From: DASSNR01 sp036278935
GTDB lineage: Bacteria; Gemmatimonadota; Gemmatimonadetes; Gemmatimonadales; Gemmatimonadaceae
Assembly: GCA_036278935.1 (NCBI GenBank)
Contig: DASUKA010000114.1
Location: 1-34,257, forward strand
DNA length: 34,257 nucleotides
Direction: 5' to 3'
The translations under genes were made by a program, and so were the position numbers. The notes under the pieces are model-generated. The model had not been told where the DNA came from. It did no database searches and saw only the letters and a list, made by a program, of their open reading frames with translations. Within the stretch, counting starts at the first letter, position 1. Every line of letters begins with the position of its first letter. This document shows positions 25,459 to 32,855 of this stretch, piece by piece.

Positions 25459-26193
25459 CTACGACGACGCCTGCGTCGAACGCGTAGAGCCGGTGAGCAG
25501 GGCGGCACGGCCATGGTGCTTCGCGCGGCGCGCCCGGCCGCCGTGCACCTTCCTGCGGTGACGCTCCGGAATGCGCGTGTGCCACACGACATCCCAGATT
25601 CCGTTGGTCAATCCGAACGCCACCTCGCTGCCGATCGCGCTGTGGTGGTACATGTGGTGGCGCCGGATGTACTCGAAATATCGCCCCCCGCGCCGGGAGA
25701 AGTGCACGGAGTAATGGACCCATTCCTCGACGATGAAGGATTGGACGACCCCGGCGATCAGCAGCGGCCAGACGTACCAGGGGATGAGGAGACCCGGGAG
25801 GTTCAGCGCCAGAATAACGGGGACCGTGGTCTTGAAGGAGCCGCTCAGATGCTCCGCCGACCAGGGCTTCTGGTGATGCTCCACGTGGGTGCTGTCGAAC
25901 ATGACGTGGAGCAGCTGGTGGAACAGGTTCCGGCTGGCGGGAAAGCGTCCGTGGAGCACGTAGCGATGAGCCACGTACTCGAGCGGCGTCCAGAGCGCCA
26001 CGCCGGCCAGAAAGCAGAGCACACCCACCACGGCGTGGCGCGACCGGAGCACGAGCGCGAGGAGCGCCAGTGGGTACACGGTGTACAATACAGTCGCCGG
26101 ATACAGGTAGCGGCGCGCCTTTCGTCCCTCCTCGAGCCGGCGCAATCCGCCCGGAATGGGACCGGGCTCGGAATGTCGAACGGGATCTTTCAT
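25459..26193 (-). CDS. Sterol desaturase/fatty acid hydroxylase family membrane protein
   Basis: This is a 244-residue di-iron membrane oxygenase homolog. Hydrophobic segments (YPATVLYTVYPLALLALVL, VVGVLCFLAGVALW, ILALNLPGLLIPWYVWPLLIAGVVQ) enclose the histidine boxes HRYVLH, HVEHH and HHMYHH, plus HYSVHF. This is the full set of His ligands for the diiron site. Such enzymes hydroxylate or desaturate fatty acids, carotenoids or sterol-like lipids; the product is not predictable here. The C-terminal 40 residues are Arg/His-rich and poorly conserved. It is divergent from the SDR gene at 26232 with only 38 bases between starts, and 32 bases upstream of SCO1. Membership of the copper operon may be by position only, as its cofactor is iron. 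Confidence 0.88.
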   Translation of the reverse strand: MKDPVRHSEPGPIPGGLRRLEEGRKARRYLYPATVLYTVYPLALLALVLRSRHAVVGVLCFLAGVALWTPLEYVAHRYVLHGRFPASRNLFHQLLHVMFDSTHVEHHQKPWSAEHLSGSFKTTVPVILALNLPGLLIPWYVWPLLIAGVVQSFIVEEWVHYSVHFSRRGGRYFEYIRRHHMYHHSAIGSEVAFGLTNGIWDVVWHTRIPERHRRKVHGGRARRAKHHGRAALLTGSTRSTQASS

Positions 26194-26231
26194 GGCGTTG
26201 TCGAGTGTGACGTGAAACAGATGGGATACCG

Positions 26232-27080
26232 GTGACTAGCAGCCAGATGGCCGGCACCGTCTGCCTGGTCACCGGCGCGAGTTCCGGAATCGGCAAGGAG
26301 ACAGCCCTCGGCCTCGCACAGATGGGCGCCACGGTCGTGCTCCTCTGCCGGAATGCCGCCAGGGGCGCCGCGGCGCGCGAGGAGATCCGGCTGCGGAGCG
26401 GCAATGACGCCGTTTCCGTGCTCCAGGCGGATCTTGCCTCGCAGGCGTCCATTCGCACATGCACCGCGGAGTTCCGGCAGATGCATGGCGTCCTGCATGT
26501 CCTCGTCAACAACGCGGGCGTCGTGGTACGGCGCCGAGCGCTCACGGAGGACGGTCACGAGATGACGTTCGCGGTGAACCATCTCGCGCCCTTCCTGCTC
26601 ACCAATCTGCTTCTCCCCGCGCTCCAGGCGGGTGCGCCCTCGCGCATCATCACCGTGAGCTCGCGCACCGAGCGCGTGGGCCACATCGATTTCTCGGACC
26701 TGCACGGTGCGATGCGCTACAACGCCATGCGCGCCTATGCGCAGTCCAAGCTGGCGAACGTGCTCTTTACCTACGCCCTCGCCGAGCGACTGCATGGCAT
26801 GAACGTGACGGCCAACTGTCTGCACCCCGGCGGCGTGGCCACGGGCATCGTGCGCCAGTATCCGCCCCCGGTTCGCTGGCTCTGGCACCGACTCTTTGCT
26901 GCGCCCGAGGCGGGAGCGCGCACCTCGCTCTTTCTGGCCAGCTCGGGCGACGTCGAGGGGGTGACGGGGCGATACTTCGAGCCGCCGGGCCGCGAGGCGG
27001 AATCGTCTGCGCAGTCGCGCGACGTCGCCACGCGGGAGCGACTCTGGGAGGTCAGCGCGCAGCTGACGGGGCTGGCGTAG
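26232..27080 (+). CDS. SDR oxidoreductase, retinol-dehydrogenase-like
   Basis: This is a 282-residue classical SDR. TGASSGIG binds the cofactor and LLCRN after the second strand favours NADP(H). NNAGVVV is present, the catalytic Ser lies in VSSRTERVG, and the catalytic pair is YAQSK. The sequence NHLAPFLLTNLLLPAL and HPGGVATGI are typical of the RDH/WW-domain oxidoreductase-like group acting on lipophilic alcohols or ketones. The GTG start at 26232 has GGGA five bases upstream; ATG 26247 is an alternative. It is divergent from the lipid oxygenase gene, and the pair may act on the same lipid substrate. It is convergent with the TlpA-like gene, eight bases away. Confidence 0.87.
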   Translation: MTSSQMAGTVCLVTGASSGIGKETALGLAQMGATVVLLCRNAARGAAAREEIRLRSGNDAVSVLQADLASQASIRTCTAEFRQMHGVLHVLVNNAGVVVRRRALTEDGHEMTFAVNHLAPFLLTNLLLPALQAGAPSRIITVSSRTERVGHIDFSDLHGAMRYNAMRAYAQSKLANVLFTYALAERLHGMNVTANCLHPGGVATGIVRQYPPPVRWLWHRLFAAPEAGARTSLFLASSGDVEGVTGRYFEPPGREAESSAQSRDVATRERLWEVSAQLTGLA

Positions 27081-27088
27081 GCCGCCCC

Positions 27089-27637
27089 TCATGACCCCAG
27101 CGCCTGCGCGACGGCCTGCGCCGCATCCTTGGGAAGCGCACCCACGTGCGTCCAGAGCAGCCGGCCGTCATGCCCCACGAGGAAGCTCGACGGCACTCCA
27201 ACCACCTGATAGGCATTCTCGATGCGTCCCACCGGATCATGCGCCACCGTGAAGGTGGCGTGCTGGTCTTTCACGAACCGCGCGACCTTGCTGCCGTTCC
27301 CGCCGTCCACGCTCACGGCAACCACGCGGAGTCCCTTGGCCGCGTAGTGCTGCTGAAGCGACTCCAGATCGGCGAACTCTTCCCGGCACGACGTGCACCA
27401 GGTCGCCCACACGTTCACGAGCGTGACGGGCTCCGCACCCGTGCCGCCGATTGCCACACTGTCGCCGGACAGCGTGCGCGCGATGTACCGTGGCACCACG
27501 TCGCCGACGGCCAGGGGGCGAGAGCCGGTGCCCCCGGTTGAGCGGGCATCCGTTCCACTACAGGCAGCCGCGGCTGTGAGGAGCAGTGCCGCGCCGATCA
27601 GGGCAACGTGTCGTCCGATCCGATGTCGTTCTGTCAC
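27089..27637 (-). CDS. TlpA-like thioredoxin lipoprotein
   Basis: This is a 182-residue periplasmic thioredoxin-fold protein anchored as a lipoprotein (LLLTAAAAC). The redox motif is WATWCTSC, in the AhpC-TSA/TlpA context (VTLVNVWATWCTSCREEFADLESLQ), with the cis-Pro in VGVPSSFLV. TlpA-type proteins keep periplasmic cysteines reduced; in Bradyrhizobium, TlpA reduces ScoI and the CuA subunit. The start is GTG 27637 with GGGGGT three bases upstream. It follows the small Met/His/Cys-rich protein copy 2 by about 165 bases on the same strand. This gives a plausible reductant for SCO1 and for the CxCxxxC cysteines of that small protein. Confidence 0.9.
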   Translation of the reverse strand: MTERHRIGRHVALIGAALLLTAAAACSGTDARSTGGTGSRPLAVGDVVPRYIARTLSGDSVAIGGTGAEPVTLVNVWATWCTSCREEFADLESLQQHYAAKGLRVVAVSVDGGNGSKVARFVKDQHATFTVAHDPVGRIENAYQVVGVPSSFLVGHDGRLLWTHVGALPKDAAQAVAQALGS

Positions 27638-27723
27638 AAGACCCCCATGGTTTCCCCTGCCTCCGATCCCACCATCACCGCGCGATCCATCCGCCCGATC
27701 GCCATGCGAGCGTGCGGCACAAG

Positions 27724-27741
27724 ACCCTCCGGTCAGAGGGT
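27724..27741 (-). terminator. Small hairpin after the copy 2 small-protein gene
   Basis: ACCCTC at 27724-27729 and GAGGGT at 27736-27741 form a six-pair stem with a six-base loop, 62 bases beyond the stop of the 27803 gene. The coding-strand sequence that follows is only weakly T-rich. It may attenuate transcription into the TlpA-like gene. Confidence 0.3.
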
Positions 27742-27802
27742 ATCGGTGAGCGTGATGTGCTGCGGAACTGACGCGGGCGATCTCACCCGCGCGACGCGCT
27801 GG

Positions 27803-28225
27803 CTAGCCCCGCAGCGGCGGGGCGTGCGCGAAGGGAAGGATGTGAGGTGATGCGGCCGGCCGATGCTGGTACTCGGGGAGGATGGGCGTGCGCGCCGGGG
27901 TCGGCGGCAGGACCGCGAGCGCGACGCGTGTACCGGGCAAGCCGGCGACATCCGCCGCCGTGCAGGTGCCAAGGCACGTGCACTGATGGTGAGTCGGCAT
28001 CTGCGGAGCACGCGGCGCCTGCTGGCTGTCGCCATGCGTCATCATCACATGACCGCGCATCGGCGCCATGCCGCGCATGCCGTGCGACACCGCCATCTCC
28101 GCCTGCGCGACCAGCAGGGCATCGTGCATCGGACAGGGATGCAGCGCCACCGGCTCGGTCACCAGAGCGGCGAACCAGAGTGTCAACAGCGCGGTAAAGA
28201 CGCGACTGACCCAGTGTCGATGCAT
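27803..28225 (-). CDS. Small exported Met/His/Cys-rich protein, copy 2
   Basis: This is a 140-residue paralog of the protein at 22903. The N-terminal helix (VFTALLTLWFAALVT) leads into the 12-residue identical block EPVALHPCPMHD. A Met/His-rich stretch (MAVSHGMRGMAPMRGHVMMTHG), HHQCTCLGTCTA and a terminal PHILPFAHAPPLRG follow. Four cysteines occupy the same places as in copy 1. The linker regions differ in sequence and length, so the duplication is old and the shared blocks are constrained. ATG 28225 matches the paralog's MRRHWW start. It is followed on the same strand by the TlpA-like gene. A periplasmic Cu(I)-binding or metallochaperone role is inferred from ligand content and context only. 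Confidence 0.72.
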   Translation of the reverse strand: MHRHWVSRVFTALLTLWFAALVTEPVALHPCPMHDALLVAQAEMAVSHGMRGMAPMRGHVMMTHGDSQQAPRAPQMPTHHQCTCLGTCTAADVAGLPGTRVALAVLPPTPARTPILPEYQHRPAASPHILPFAHAPPLRG

Positions 28226-28349
28226 GAGCTGAAAGTTAGCGTCGAGCGCCGCCCGTGCAACGCGGCCACGCCACCCGGCCTGCATGTTCGGGACCCACGC
28301 GGCCGAGAGGCGCGAATGGCGCACGCACGCATCGCCGGCCGCGGTCCGG

Positions 28350-29549
28350 TCAGCCGATCATCAGTTCCTCAACGCGCCCCTGGAACGGCGTCAGCAGCTC
28401 GCAGCCCTCGTCAGTCGCCGCTACCACATCGCACTGGCGCAGCCCGCCGTAGCCATCGAAGTACACGGCGGGCTCGACGTTGAACACCATCCCGCTCTCG
28501 AGCGTATCGCCGGAGGCCGGGTGCAGCCGCGGGCGCGCGTTGTGGTTGATTGCCGCAAAGCCCACGCCGTGTCCGGTGGAGTGCTTGAAGGCGTCGCCAA
28601 AGCCGCGCGCCGCCAGCACGTCGCGGGCGGCGCGGTCCACGTCGGCGGCGCGAACGCCCGGGCGAATGGCCGAGAGCGCCGCGGCGCGTGCGGCAAAGAC
28701 GGCGTCGTACATGCGCCGTGAGCGCTCCTCAGGCTCACCCAGATGGTACGTGCGCGTGATGTCCGTCCAGAAACCATCCACGTACGAATTGCAGTGCACG
28801 AGCACGAGCCTGCCCGGCTCAAGTGCCGCGCCGCTCGAGCGCGCGTAGGCTGCATGCGCGAGGGCGCTGTTCGCGCCGGACATGCAGTAGACGAAGCCGT
28901 CGGCGCGCACCACATCCCCATGCCCCACCACTCCACCACTGAGCGGCGCGCGGAAGCACTCGGCGGCCTCCGTCTCCTCGAGTCCGGCGCGCAGCTGCCG
29001 CGCGCCCTCCGCGAACGCACTGGCGGCGACGCGGCAGGCCGCGGCAATCCGCGCCACCTCCGCCGCGGTCTTCACCGAGCGCAGCTGAACGAGCATCGCG
29101 TCGCACGCAGTTGCCCGGGAGTGCGGAATGGAGCGCTGCAGAAGCGCCTCCATCGCACCGCCATAGAGGAACATGGACGCATAGGTGGCCGGCTCGAACC
29201 AGGCGCCCGCCTCGTACCCCAGCCGCCCTCCCTCCAGCCCGAGCGATCGCGACGCCTGGCCAAGCGGACCGGCGACGGCGTCCACCACTGCCGGCATGTC
29301 GTGCAGCGAGCCCGCCTCGAACGGTACCACGACATCCGCCCATCCCCGCTCGGCGAATCGCTGCTCATCACGCGGCGTTACGACCGCCACCTGCCCGTCA
29401 CGCGTCACGATCGCGCACGCCGTGCCCACCACCGGCCAGTATCCGGAGAGCAGCAGCACATTGGCGGGGAGCGCACACACCACGGCGTCCAGCTGTGCCT
29501 CGACCAGCGCACGCGTGATCCGCTGGACCCGCTCCACGTCGCGCGGCAT
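28350..29549 (-). CDS. M24 (Xaa-Pro peptidase-like) protein with altered metal site
   Basis: This is a 399-residue creatinase/aminopeptidase P fold protein. The N-terminal domain (about 1-150) is creatinase-like (ALPANVLLLSGYWPVVGTA). The pita-bread domain has CNSYVDGFWTDITRTYHLG, HSTGHGVGF and FNVEPAVYFDGYGGLRQCDVV. Aminopeptidase P uses five ligands, D-D-H-E-E. By spacing from DITRT, the first Asp here is His252, the second is Asp263, the His is His327, the first Glu is Glu359, and the last Glu (usually RxED) is Cys373. Two ligands thus differ together, which suggests a different metal or chemistry and not decay, since the rest is well kept. There is no signal peptide. The start ATG 29549 gives the expected length. 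Confidence 0.85.
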   Translation of the reverse strand: MPRDVERVQRITRALVEAQLDAVVCALPANVLLLSGYWPVVGTACAIVTRDGQVAVVTPRDEQRFAERGWADVVVPFEAGSLHDMPAVVDAVAGPLGQASRSLGLEGGRLGYEAGAWFEPATYASMFLYGGAMEALLQRSIPHSRATACDAMLVQLRSVKTAAEVARIAAACRVAASAFAEGARQLRAGLEETEAAECFRAPLSGGVVGHGDVVRADGFVYCMSGANSALAHAAYARSSGAALEPGRLVLVHCNSYVDGFWTDITRTYHLGEPEERSRRMYDAVFAARAAALSAIRPGVRAADVDRAARDVLAARGFGDAFKHSTGHGVGFAAINHNARPRLHPASGDTLESGMVFNVEPAVYFDGYGGLRQCDVVAATDEGCELLTPFQGRVEELMIG

Positions 29550-29593
29550 TCAGACCACGCCGTGAATCTGGGGCCGGCTCCGCCCTGTCGGTG

Positions 29594-29794
29594 TCATCGT
29601 ACCGAATAATACGAGGCATCCCGCCCGAGTGACGAGAGCCCCAGGCGCCCCAGCCCGGCCCGGAGCTGCTCTGCCATTTGATCCGTGACGAAGAAATTGC
29701 TATAATCGTATATAGAGAGTGAGTGGACGGTCTTCCCGACGAGCTCGTTAGCCGCTCGGTCCTCTCTCCCCCGTATTGTGTCCGTCATCATCAT
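29594..29794 (-). CDS. 66-residue hypothetical protein
   Basis: This is a small ORF beginning with three consecutive ATG codons (29794, 29791, 29788), preceded by a strong GGGAGGGG element seven bases upstream. The product is polar with a conserved-looking C-terminal half (LVGKTVHSLSIYDYSNFFVTDQM, LRAGLGRLGLSSLGRD). The SIYDYSNFF codons give a locally AT-rich patch that also spells a promoter on the opposite strand. No family is recognised. The ribosome-binding site favours a real gene. The overlap with an opposing promoter is the main reason for doubt. Confidence 0.45.
   Translation of the reverse strand: MMMTDTIRGREDRAANELVGKTVHSLSIYDYSNFFVTDQMAEQLRAGLGRLGLSSLGRDASYYSVR
29678..29706 (+). 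promoter_or_regulatory. Strong sigma70-type promoter facing the matrixin gene
   Basis: TTGATC at 29678-29683 and a perfect TATAAT at 29701-29706 are spaced by exactly 17 bases. Transcription would start near 29713, giving a leader of about 215 bases to the protease ATG at 29929. The promoter lies inside the opposing 66-residue ORF, so the two transcripts would be antisense to each other. Confidence 0.55.
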
Positions 29795-29928
29795 CGTGGT
29801 TCCCCTCCCGCTGTGTCTGGAGTCGCCGTAGCGTCCCTGTTCTCCAGCATTACTGTCCTCATCGTCGAGGACGGCCGTTGGCGATGGTGCCAACCGCTGT
29901 GCCGAGCGTTCTCACAGCCGCACTCGCA

Positions 29929-30744
29929 ATGAAGCGAACCGATTATCTCCCCCTCGCCCTCCTTCTTCCCGTTTTCGGGTTCGTCGCGTATCAGACGGTC
30001 CGGATCCGGACGTCGCGTGTGACCGCCACATCGCAGGCCGCCGCGCTGGCTCCCACCATTACCGCCAAGGAGAAGGCGACGCGCGGTACGCCGCGCGCAC
30101 GGGTTAAACGCGCCACCGCCGACGCCGGCGCCGTCGCGCATGCATCGGCCGGGCCCGGCGATGTGCCCGCGCGCGACGTGGCCGACATTCGCCGCCGGTT
30201 GAGCATGGGAGAATCGGGGACCTACATCGACCAGATCCTCGCCGAGCGCGATTCGGCGCTGGCGCGGTGGCCCGAGCGTGTAGCGAATCCCATTCGCGTG
30301 TGGGTGGCGAGCGGCCAGGGGCTCCCCGACTGGGATCCGGACTTCGCCAGTGAAGTCCGCGCGGCCTTTTACGAGTGGTCGCAGCTGGGTATTCCCGTGC
30401 GGTTCGTCTTCGTGGTCGACTCGAGCGCGGCCGAAGTCCACGTGAACTGGATCGACCACTTCTCGGATCCCATCAGCGGGAAGACGCTCTGGGCGCGCGA
30501 TCGGAACTGGTGGATCATCAGCGCCAACATCACGCTGGCGCTGCACCACAACGGGGGCGAGCCGCTCGACGCCGAGGCCGTGAAGGCCATCGCACTCCAC
30601 GAGGTCGGCCACCTCCTCGGCCTCGACCACACCACGGACACGCTGGACATCATGACCCCGCGCGTGCGCGTTCGCGACCTCGCCGCCGCCGACCGAGCGA
30701 CGATGCGATTGCTCTACTCTCTCCCCCCGGGATCGATCAAGTAG
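29929..30744 (+). CDS. Matrixin-like membrane-anchored zinc metalloprotease
   Basis: This 271-residue protein has an N-terminal hydrophobic segment (LPLALLLPVFGFVAYQTV) serving as signal or anchor. An Ala/Arg/Thr-rich linker follows, then a C-terminal matrixin-type domain. HEVGHLLGLDH is the complete HExxHxxGxxH zinc motif, and DIMTPRVR about 11 residues later supplies the Met-turn. The strand pattern before it (IRVWVASG, FYEWSQLGIPVRFVFVVDSSAAEVHVNWID) fits a metzincin. Such proteins are small secreted or periplasmic proteases of mostly unknown target. The ATG at 29929 has no good ribosome-binding site; ATG 29884 in frame would add 15 residues. It is convergent with the PDZ protein gene across a repeat element. 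Confidence 0.87.
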   Translation: MKRTDYLPLALLLPVFGFVAYQTVRIRTSRVTATSQAAALAPTITAKEKATRGTPRARVKRATADAGAVAHASAGPGDVPARDVADIRRRLSMGESGTYIDQILAERDSALARWPERVANPIRVWVASGQGLPDWDPDFASEVRAAFYEWSQLGIPVRFVFVVDSSAAEVHVNWIDHFSDPISGKTLWARDRNWWIISANITLALHHNGGEPLDAEAVKAIALHEVGHLLGLDHTTDTLDIMTPRVRVRDLAAADRATMRLLYSLPPGSIK

Positions 30745-30817
30745 CGGGAGAGGCGGGTGAGAGTCGTGGGCTGTGAGTTATGGGGCCGCCCTCGGGGAGA
30801 GGGCCTTGCCCCTCCGA

Positions 30818-30874
30818 GCCGTTCCTGACCCGCTGACCGACTGACCCGCTGACCGACTGACTCACTGACCTACT
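30818..30874. repeat. Dispersed intergenic repeat, copy 2 (16-bp tandem units)
   Basis: CTGACCCGCTGACCGA occurs at 30825-30840 and exactly again at 30841-30856. A diverged third unit, CTGACTCACTGACCTA, follows at 30857-30872. The outer ends (GCCGTTCCTGACC and ACTCACTGACCTAC) are the reverse complement of the left arm of copy 1 at 11072-11103. Both elements lie between converging gene ends. Unit number differs between copies, which points to slippage or unit exchange. Confidence 0.75.
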
Positions 30875-30906
30875 CCTTCTCGCCTTTCTCCTTTCTCTTC
30901 TCCGCC

Positions 30907-32070
30907 TCACCACCTCAGCGCCACAGCAAGCGCCTTCCCCTTGCGCACGACGTCGAGGCGGAGGGTGTGAGCGCCGGGTCCGTCGTCGGCCCGCTCGATC
31001 GCCTGTTCCAGCATGCGCACCGAGGTGATCGACTTTCCGGCTGCGCGCACGATCACATCACCGCTGCGCAGGCCGGCACGCTCGGCCGGCGCGCCGGGCA
31101 ACGTCGCCAGCACGAGCAGCCCGTCATCGACGTGGAAGTAGTCCTTGAGCGCGTTCACTCGCCAGAGCTGGGCACCGGCAATCGTCGCGACACCATTCAC
31201 GAAGAAGTCGCTGCTCATCCACAATGATGTACGCGGCGCGTTCATGGACGGGAACGCCCACGGCGTCGGCGCGGCTGGCGTTGGCAGGAGGGTACGGGCC
31301 GGCGCCTTGGGCGCGACCGCCGGGAGGGGCATATCCGGGGCCGGTGTCGCAGGGAGCGGCATGTTGGCGCTGTCCCGTCCGATCCGGAGATCGTACATGA
31401 AGCTCTTCGGACGGCGACCCACGATCACCACCATGCTCTTGGTCTTCGCGCCTCGCCGGATGCGAATCGGGACGGAGGTGCCGGGACGGAGCACCGAGAG
31501 CGGCACAGCGCCGTCATGGAGATTATGTCCATCGATCACAATCAGTCGGTCCCCTGCCTCCAGCCCTGCGCGATCCGCGGGCGAGCCGGGGTCCACCGAG
31601 ACGACGACGGGAAGCGCGGACGCCGACGAGGACTCCTCGCCTCCGTTCCCTCCGTTGGAGGTGTCGCGCGAGGACAGCGTTATGCCGAGCCATCCCTCGC
31701 CGTCGCGACCCTGCAACCGGCGTGCGTGTGCCCTCTCCGCCTGACCGGCCTGGAGTCCTCGGCGTACTTCCGCCTGCATGGCGCGCATCACCTGGATCTG
31801 GTAGCTGCGCTGCGCCTTCGCGAGCTCCTGCTCTGCCTGCTCCAGCGCCGCACGCAGCGCGCCTGATGTGTCGTCCGCCGATTTCGCGAGCGCCGCCATC
31901 TGCGCCATGAGCTTCCGGTTTGCGCGGTCGAGATCGCGACGCGCCTGGTCGATCTGCGCCTGCTCCGCCGACGCGCAGCCGTAGCACACGGGCTCCTGCG
32001 CCATGAGCGGCGTGGCCAGTACCGACGCCGCCATCACCACCGCGCACACGCGGCCGTATCGCGTTCGCAT
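30907..32070 (-). CDS. Exported protein with coiled coil and two PDZ domains
   Basis: This is a 387-residue protein with a signal peptide (VCAVVMAASVLATPLMAQ). A long Ala/Gln/Glu-rich coiled coil (about 30-110) contains a CYGC motif just after cleavage. PDZ1 (about 115-210) has WLGITLSS, VVVSVDPGSPADRAGLEAGDRLIVIDG. A Pro/Ala-rich linker leads to PDZ2 (about 290-385) with FHVDDGLLVLATLPGAPAERAGLRSGDVIVRAAG. There is no trypsin-like protease domain, so it is an adaptor or scaffold and not a DegP-type protease. ATG 32070 has GGGAGGG three bases upstream; ATG 32094 overlaps the anti-sigma stop. It is the third gene of a sigma/anti-sigma operon, so it probably binds misfolded or envelope proteins in the same stress response, or acts in sensing. 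Confidence 0.85.
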   Translation of the reverse strand: MRTRYGRVCAVVMAASVLATPLMAQEPVCYGCASAEQAQIDQARRDLDRANRKLMAQMAALAKSADDTSGALRAALEQAEQELAKAQRSYQIQVMRAMQAEVRRGLQAGQAERAHARRLQGRDGEGWLGITLSSRDTSNGGNGGEESSSASALPVVVSVDPGSPADRAGLEAGDRLIVIDGHNLHDGAVPLSVLRPGTSVPIRIRRGAKTKSMVVIVGRRPKSFMYDLRIGRDSANMPLPATPAPDMPLPAVAPKAPARTLLPTPAAPTPWAFPSMNAPRTSLWMSSDFFVNGVATIAGAQLWRVNALKDYFHVDDGLLVLATLPGAPAERAGLRSGDVIVRAAGKSITSVRMLEQAIERADDGPGAHTLRLDVVRKGKALAVALRW

Positions 32071-32093
32071 CGTCCCTCCCCGCATGCGTCGCA

Positions 32094-32855
32094 TCAGTAG
32101 CTCGTGAGCCTCGCGCCCGCAGGCAGCGCCTGATCGAGCTGGCGCAGCGTAGCCTGGCGCGCAGTCATCGTGGAGAGATAGTACTGGTTGATCACCGGAT
32201 CATGCGGCGCCTCGTACACCGCCGCCAGCGCGGCATCGGTCATCCGGTCGAGCGCAGCCAGGCGCGTCCGGAACCGCTGCGGACTCGACGCGCTGTCCGC
32301 GGCCGTGTCCTGCGACGCCAGATAGTCCGCCGCGGACCGGTACGTGCGCTCCGCCACGCGCAGCGTCTGCATCGCTTCCTCCGGCGAATGGAAGGTGAGC
32401 AGCGTATCGGCCGAGAGCGGCGCGGCGCTGGCGAGCGCCGGGCCGGCTGCGCCGTTCACGCCGCGCGCCGCGACCGCCTGCTGTGACCCTCCCCGCATGA
32501 CGGCACTGGAGCTCCCGATGTTTGCGCTGAACCGGCCGATCACACCGCCGCCCAACAGAAGCAGCACCGCCGCCGCCGCGCTGAGCCACGCGCGCCGCCG
32601 CGTTCCCGCACCGAACGCCGGAGCGGCGGTGGACGCAATGAGCCCTTCCGCGCGCAGCCGTTCCGCCAGCGCACCCCACTCGGAGAGTGGTTCGCGCAAC
32701 ACGGTGCTGCGCTCCTGGCTGGCCATGAGTCGCAACGAGCGATGTGCGTTCCGCTCGCGGCCGCACACGGCGCATTCCGCCAGGTGCGCCGCCTCGGCGG
32801 CTGAGGGTTCGTCATCGGCCAGAGCGGCCAGTCGTTCAGGGTCGAGGTGCAGCAT
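32094..32855 (-). CDS. Membrane-spanning anti-sigma factor with zinc-finger motif
   Basis: This is a 253-residue predicted anti-sigma factor. The N-terminal cytosolic part starts MLHLDPERLAAL and contains HLAECAVC, the HxxxCxxC half of a ZAS-type zinc finger that clamps an ECF sigma factor. One membrane helix follows (AWLSAAAAVLLLLGGGVIG, about residues 90-110). A 140-residue periplasmic part with helical segments then carries YLASQD and YYLSTMTARQATLRQLDQALP. It overlaps the sigma gene by 20 bases and the PDZ gene start by a few bases, so the three are coupled. Signal-dependent proteolysis or conformational release would free the sigma factor. The periplasmic domain is not a known sensor type. 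Confidence 0.85.
   Translation of the reverse strand: MLHLDPERLAALADDEPSAAEAAHLAECAVCGRERNAHRSLRLMASQERSTVLREPLSEWGALAERLRAEGLIASTAAPAFGAGTRRRAWLSAAAAVLLLLGGGVIGRFSANIGSSSAVMRGGSQQAVAARGVNGAAGPALASAAPLSADTLLTFHSPEEAMQTLRVAERTYRSAADYLASQDTAADSASSPQRFRTRLAALDRMTDAALAAVYEAPHDPVINQYYLSTMTARQATLRQLDQALPAGARLTSY

Noticed and set aside
25459..26193. Sterol-desaturase-like protein as a copper-system component
   Set aside because: The His boxes indicate a diiron enzyme. Only proximity links it to the copper operon.
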